DNA from: Struthidea cinerea
Taxonomy: Eukaryota > Chordata > Aves > Passeriformes > Corcoracidae
Length of the DNA stretch: 64,000 nt
Direction: 5' to 3'
NCBI GenBank assembly: GCA_013397865.1
Contig: VZTI01005041.1
Coordinates: 1,155,157 to 1,219,156 of the forward strand
The notes under the pieces were generated by a model that was not told where the DNA came from, searched no databases, and saw only the letters and a list, made by a program, of their open reading frames with translations. The position numbers and the translations under genes were made by a program. Positions 59,633 through 64,000 of this stretch are shown here, one piece after another; position 1 is the stretch's first letter, and each line of letters opens with the position of its first letter.

Positions 59633-61022
59633 TGAAAACAAAATCAACCTTATTAGGTGGTAATAAAATGCAAAGGCAATCACTGTACTAGTTTGTTCAC
59701 TCTCATTTTTTTTTTCTCTAAAAGCAAAATTGTGTAGAAATACCCACCTTGCACCATCTCCCCTGGCTTTAGAATTACTTTGCAAAAGCTCTCATTTCAT
59801 TGATGATCTTAGATTCAGAAGTCTCTAAAAATACAAGCTAGGTGATGTAATTTAAAGAATATAATGAAAAAGCACACTTACCTTACATAATCAAGCCATC
59901 TTCCACAATAGGAAATATTTTTATATTGTTTTACTTTCCTGGGTTCTGCAAGTTTCAAGATACTCTTGTTAATCAATGCTGTGACAAATTTACTAGCAGC
60001 ATACCAAAGCATTTTTTTATAAGATTTCAATTACCAATCAAGCCAAATGAGTACAAACACTGATACAAGAAATAAATCCCACATGAAACTTGCCAAAAAA
60101 GAAAGTCAGTAGTGAGATCTGAGTGTAAATGAGGCTGCATAATTTAAACACAGACCTGGCAAAGTCAATGTAATATTGACGTACTTTTTAATACTGAATG
60201 TCATTTAATGGGTAGTTTTTTATATACTACTATTACTTTGCAACCTCAGCAGCAGACAGTAAACAAAAGAGAATAATAAATGTGAATGTCATACACGTTG
60301 TTAGTGCACTGCTTCTCAGCATCATTTTACATTAGTACACACGTTTGTACTGTGTTCAAGTGGCAGCAGTTAGACAAAGTCAAAAAATGGACAAGTTGTA
60401 CCTTCGAAGATTTCTCTCTTGATTTTGAATTTGCCAATTACAAGGACCTTTTCAAGAGCAATACACTGATCAACACACATACCATCAGAATTTTCTTCTT
60501 TACCCTGTTCTTCTTTTCCAGAAACTGTATGTTTTACTCAAAGCAATCACTTCACATGCAGTGGCCAAGAAAATATTATATAAGGTCATTCAGATCTGAC
60601 AAACAAGAGCATATGTCTTTTTAACTTTGAAAGTAATATTGCTGAGCACTTCCAAAATTTTCCTAGTGTACAAAACCCTAGACTTAGAAGACAAATAGTA
60701 ACAACACATTTTTAAAGAAACCAAACTCAGGGAGGAATTCTGTCTCTTTTTGTATTAAAAACCATTTACTGAATTTGTTTAGTAAAGCAAGCATCACACA
60801 ATGCTTTAAAATTTTAAAATTCAGGGATAAAAGTTTACATCCAAAAAGATGAATGGAAAATTGTGCTTTCAGACAGTAAAGTTATTTATCATACAGGGGG
60901 AACAAATTCATCTCATCATCAGATTCTGAGCAAATTCGTGTACTCTCTCTCTCTGTCTAGATATGTATTTATGTGCAGTTCATATCCAGGTCCCGCAAAA
61001 ATCTAAAACTATGTGCTTCACT
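59633..61022. other. AT-rich noncoding DNA, nothing recognised
   Basis: A short CTCTCTCTCTGTCT stretch occurs near 60942-60957. A 112-codon frame (plus, 60286-60624) lacks any known domain. Confidence 0.45.
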
Positions 61023-61532
61023 TCACGTAGCAAAGGCACCTGTGTTATTGTCCCTTTTGGAAAAAAAGGTGATTTTATGTTCTAGGTTTCCTGATGAAGA
61101 ATACATTGACTTCTGGATATCTCTCTCCCATCTCTGTGTTGAGTGGCAGCACAAACCACAAGAGAAGGCAGCGTTGTATTCCTGCTTACAGTGGAAGAAG
61201 TTGCTCTGCAGGCCGTTTGAAGCGTCGAACTGGTCACAAGGGAAACCGAACACAACTGTGAAGCAGAGGGATAGTAACAAAAGGCTATTCTGGTGTGAGG
61301 ATAAAACGGAGTCATTCTAGCTCCACAAGCAGATGTTGCTACTGGATTGACATGTGGAGCCTGCTCCTGCTGGGGACAGGTAAAGTTTACCATTGGGACA
61401 GGCGCAGAGCTCATAGATAGTCTGGCGAGGAGCTGAAGAGCTGGGTGAGGAGGAAGAGGAGAAGGAGGAGGCGGATGAAAAGGAACCCATTGGTAGATTT
61501 CCCAGGCGGATTGTATCTGCGTTTAAAAATAT
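61023..61532 (-). other. Exon-like region on the minus strand (unidentified)
   Basis: On the minus strand a strong acceptor (polypyrimidine CTTCTTTTTCTTCCTCCCTC then TTTTAG, AG at 61534-61533) is followed at once by a 71-codon open frame, 61532 to a TAG at 61319-61317. Its middle is a serine run; its C-terminal part carries ELCACPNGKLYL and several cysteines. The same frame continues after the TAG to 61023; just before its middle a second acceptor-like site (CCCTCTGCTTCACAG) precedes VVFGFPCDQF, which resembles the VVLGFPCNQF motif of glutathione peroxidases. The rest does not match that family well, so I do not name it. GC and CpG are raised. It could be an alternative exon, a decayed pseudogene or chance. 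Confidence 0.2.
61352..61379 (+). other. Possible signal-peptide first exon on the plus strand
   Basis: ATG at 61352 opens MWSLLLLGT, a hydrophobic start like a signal peptide, ending in ...GACAG at 61379 directly before GTAAAGT (61380-61386), a near-perfect splice donor (CAG|GTAAGT type). Many genes of secreted proteins put a short signal-peptide piece in their first coding exon. The upstream sequence would be the 5' untranslated region. No downstream exon was identified in the window, and the opposite strand offers a competing reading, so confidence is low. Confidence 0.22.
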
Positions 61533-61611
61533 CTAAAAGAGGGAGGAAGAAAAAGAAGTACATAAATTTCTTTCAGCATTGAGACATATTTTAAAGGAGT
61601 GCTTTGAGGCA
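61533..61611. other. Purine-rich flank
   Basis: GAGGGAGGAAGAAAAAGAAG on the plus strand is the polypyrimidine tract of the minus-strand acceptor described above. Confidence 0.4.
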
Positions 61612-61710
61612 GCCATGATTTTTTAGAAATATATTTAAATTTTTAGAAATATTTTAATAGAAGTATTATAAATATATATTAGAAATTATACTTTTTAGAA
61701 ATAAAAAAAC
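61612..61710. repeat. Degenerate TTTTTAGAAATA repeats
   Basis: TTTTTAGAAATA or close variants occur at least three times (near 61621, 61641 and 61691) with AT-rich spacers containing ATTAGAAATTATA and TATAAATATATATTAG. It is a decayed AT-rich tandem repeat. Confidence 0.65.
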
Positions 61711-63861
61711 TGTCAGCATTTATTGTTTTTCATCTCTGTGCAGTCGTTTCTGCATTAATAGTCATTATTACAATACATGCAATTACTTCACCAACATGTT
61801 TATTCAGGTACAAACATTATTACACAAAAATATTTTGACGATCTTCTTCAATAGGTTGAATTTTCACTTGGACATTTTATGATTAAAATTTATTCATTCA
61901 TAGCAGCAGCACATACTTGCTCTGTCAGGATTTGTATTTTAATAAGTGTGAAGAGGTATTAAAGCACATTCCCCAGTGTGTTCCAGTAAGCAGTTGAATA
62001 TATGTGCTGAACTGTGCTAAATTGTAGGGGCTTAACAATAGCTACTTCCAGAGAATAATTAAGGTTACAAAGTCATATGCACAAATAAAGAGCTTCTTTG
62101 ACCTAAATTAAGAGGAGGAAAGATTTCAGGTTAAAGTCTTATTAAGAAGGTTATCAAGAGATTCCCATTTGTTTTTGAACATTGAATAAGATTAAAAAAT
62201 ATTGTGGGTTTTTTTAATCTTCCACTGGAAATAACAGGAGTCAGTATGAAATTGTAGATACCAGTAACATTCATGAATCTCTGTTGAGTTCTGCAATATT
62301 TACACTTACATTTGCAGAAAACAGCATGTCTTCCACTGGCACAAACAGAGGAGTGTCCAGCTGCTCAGAATGTATTTTACATTTATGGAAAGAGTGAATA
62401 AGAGCCAAAGTAAGATCAGTCATTATCTCAGGAGCAGACTAAGAATTTCTAGAAGACAGGTAACAAATCAAAATGGCTTTAAGCTCTGGAGGTAACAGTA
62501 TGAAGCTTAGGAGAAGGTGAGTTCCTTAAATACTTGCTAGTGTTTTTTGTATGGCATCTAAACTCAATGAAGCCAACTTGACATTTCTATACCACAATGT
62601 TCACAGTACATGTAAAGAACCTGAAGACATATGGAAAGTATTGGGGATTTTTTCTACAGGAGGCAAGTATTATTTTATGATAAAATAAGTGGTATATGGC
62701 AGCAAAGCAGTGCAGAAGCACTGCTGAGCTCCTGCTGTAGACAAGCGAGGGACAGCAGGCTGGGAAAAAAATAAAGTGGCTGGATAAAATTCCATACAAG
62801 GATTGATGCATAGTCACGTTTCCATCGACAGCAGAAGCATTGTAAATGACTGGAATTATTGAAGGTAATATAGTCTGAAAGTAGCCCCAAACACTACAAC
62901 TCCCCATCACTGTAAGTTCTCCAGCTCCCACAGCAATTACTGTCATGGGAGGAAATACTCACTAAAAGGGACAGAAAGGGAGAATCTCAGAGGCAAAGGT
63001 GACTTCTGCATGTCACAATGCCTGCTTTAATTCACATTGTGACTGACAGAGGAAGTGATCACAAAACTAAAATGCAGCAAATTAGTATCTTTGTTCTGTA
63101 ACTTACACGGCAAAGGAATGATGTATTTAGACACACATACACCCAGTGTTGCTTGGAAAGTCCAGTATTACAGACCTGAGACAATTAGTAGTCATAACCC
63201 CTGCAGAAAGTTTTTATGCAAGAAATGTGGATGGTGTTGGGAACAACTTAATAATGTTCTGCTAGAATTACAACTGGAAAAAAAAAAAAAAAGATTACAT
63301 ATATTAAAACTCTCAGCTAGGAGTAAATGTGAGAGTAACTATGGCAAATATAGCAAGAAAACAAGATAACAGATGGAGGGAAAAGAGTTTAATAACAAGC
63401 TAGAAACCAGGAACTGGTAAAATGTGGGAAGGAAACAAAGGACATAATAACTAATGGAGTGACAAGTAATTAAAAGTATTCTTTCACTTCTCATATCAAG
63501 AAAAAACAAATGGTAACAGGTCCATTATTAAACTAGTAACAGTAGATTTATCAATAGCATTGCATAAAAATCCAGTAGCATTTTACAATGCAAGTTCTGT
63601 GTAAGTATGAGTGTATCTTTTGTACTGAATGGTGCTCAGCATAGTTCTGTACTTGGAGAAAGATCAAAAATTGATGTCAGAACATGACTGTGATAAAATA
63701 CTTTCAATTTCAACAGTAACTCAACAGGATATTAAACTGGAGCCAGTAATGTCATATACTTTTAATCAGCAGTTCTTGATAACTTTTAACAAATAGAGCT
63801 AAAAGAAAATCTGAGTGGCCTTTTGGACTTTTAATGCTGACTTTCAGTAATCCTTGAGTCA
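61711..63861. other. AT-rich noncoding DNA, no gene recognised
   Basis: A 119-codon minus frame (62587-62946) and a 104-codon plus frame (63055-63369, containing a 14-A run) have no known domain. No exon could be linked to the possible first exon at 61352. Confidence 0.45.
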
Positions 63862-64000
63862 TGGTATAACCCCAGCCAGCAGCCACGTACCACACAGCCA
63901 CTCACTCTCTCTCCACCAGAAAGAACAAGGACAGGATTGGAAGGGTATAAGCTGGGAAATTCGTGGGTTGGGATAAAGACAGTTTCATAGGGAAAGCCAT
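63862..64000 (-). mobile_element. ERV LTR, minus orientation, cut by the window end
   Basis: On the plus strand it starts TGGTATAACCCCAGCCAGCA, then CACACAGCCACTCACTC, GGATTGGAAGGGTATAAGCT, TTCGTGGGTTGGGATAAAGA and CAGTTTCATAGG. This matches, from memory, the reverse complement of the 3' end of a common passerine LTR family ('...ggctgctggctggggttaaacca'). Only the 3' 139 bases are in the window, so whether it is a solo LTR or belongs to a longer provirus cannot be told. Confidence 0.8.

Noticed and set aside
60973..61414. The 115-codon plus frame and the 110-codon minus frame through the 61-kb island
   Set aside because: Neither has a recognisable domain. The frames with splice-like boundaries in the same island are the better candidates and are reported instead.

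Overview
The window reads as a stretch of a bird genome, most likely a passerine. The supporting signs are 3'-truncated CR1 LINE copies (the typical avian LINE) in both orientations and solo LTRs of endogenous retroviruses, two of which resemble LTR families I remember from passerine assemblies. Other signs are an AT-rich, CpG-poor background, simple repeats, and short G/T-rich homopolymer patches of a kind common in bird assemblies. The organism call rests on repeat content, not on a gene. I found no protein-coding gene, tRNA, rRNA or CRISPR array that I can identify. The open frames are short, mostly under 140 codons, and the longest one lies across an LTR. The window is best described as a gene desert or the inside of a very long intron.

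Layout: 1-14.6 kb is AT-rich noncoding DNA with a CR1 scrap, a canonical G-quadruplex motif (7697-7717), a GC-richer patch around 7.1-7.4 kb, a 14-bp palindrome near 10.0 kb and two simple repeats. From 14.67 to 15.06 kb a CTAT/CCAT microsatellite sits beside a very old CR1. A 63-base gap lies in G/T-rich low-complexity DNA at 16.3 kb. A solo LTR of about 349 bp with a 5-bp target duplication is proposed at 21.15-21.50 kb. The richest part is 29.2-31.7 kb: an LTR of about 1.03 kb carries a nested 544-bp LTR of another family, flanked by a perfect 6-bp target duplication, and a separate 361-bp LTR with a 4-bp duplication follows 550 bp downstream. CR1 remnants lie at 32.65-32.93, 37.28-37.58, 48.37-48.58, 48.92-49.14 and 53.79-54.24 kb. 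A nearly perfect 62-bp tandem duplication lies at 44.8 kb, an E-box cluster that could be an enhancer at 45.4-45.66 kb, and a perfect 10-bp-arm hairpin at 47.16 kb. A probable ancient palindromic repeat lies at 59.5 kb. The window ends inside a further LTR at 63.86 kb.

The one place that looks like it could belong to a gene is 61.02-61.54 kb. It is richer in GC and CpG than its surroundings and has exon-like signals on both strands: on the plus strand a signal-peptide-like start followed by a consensus splice donor, and on the minus strand a strong splice acceptor followed by an open, serine-rich frame. Neither could be tied to a known gene. No genes can be shown to work together here. The biology visible is the history of retroelement insertion plus a few candidate regulatory or structural DNA motifs.
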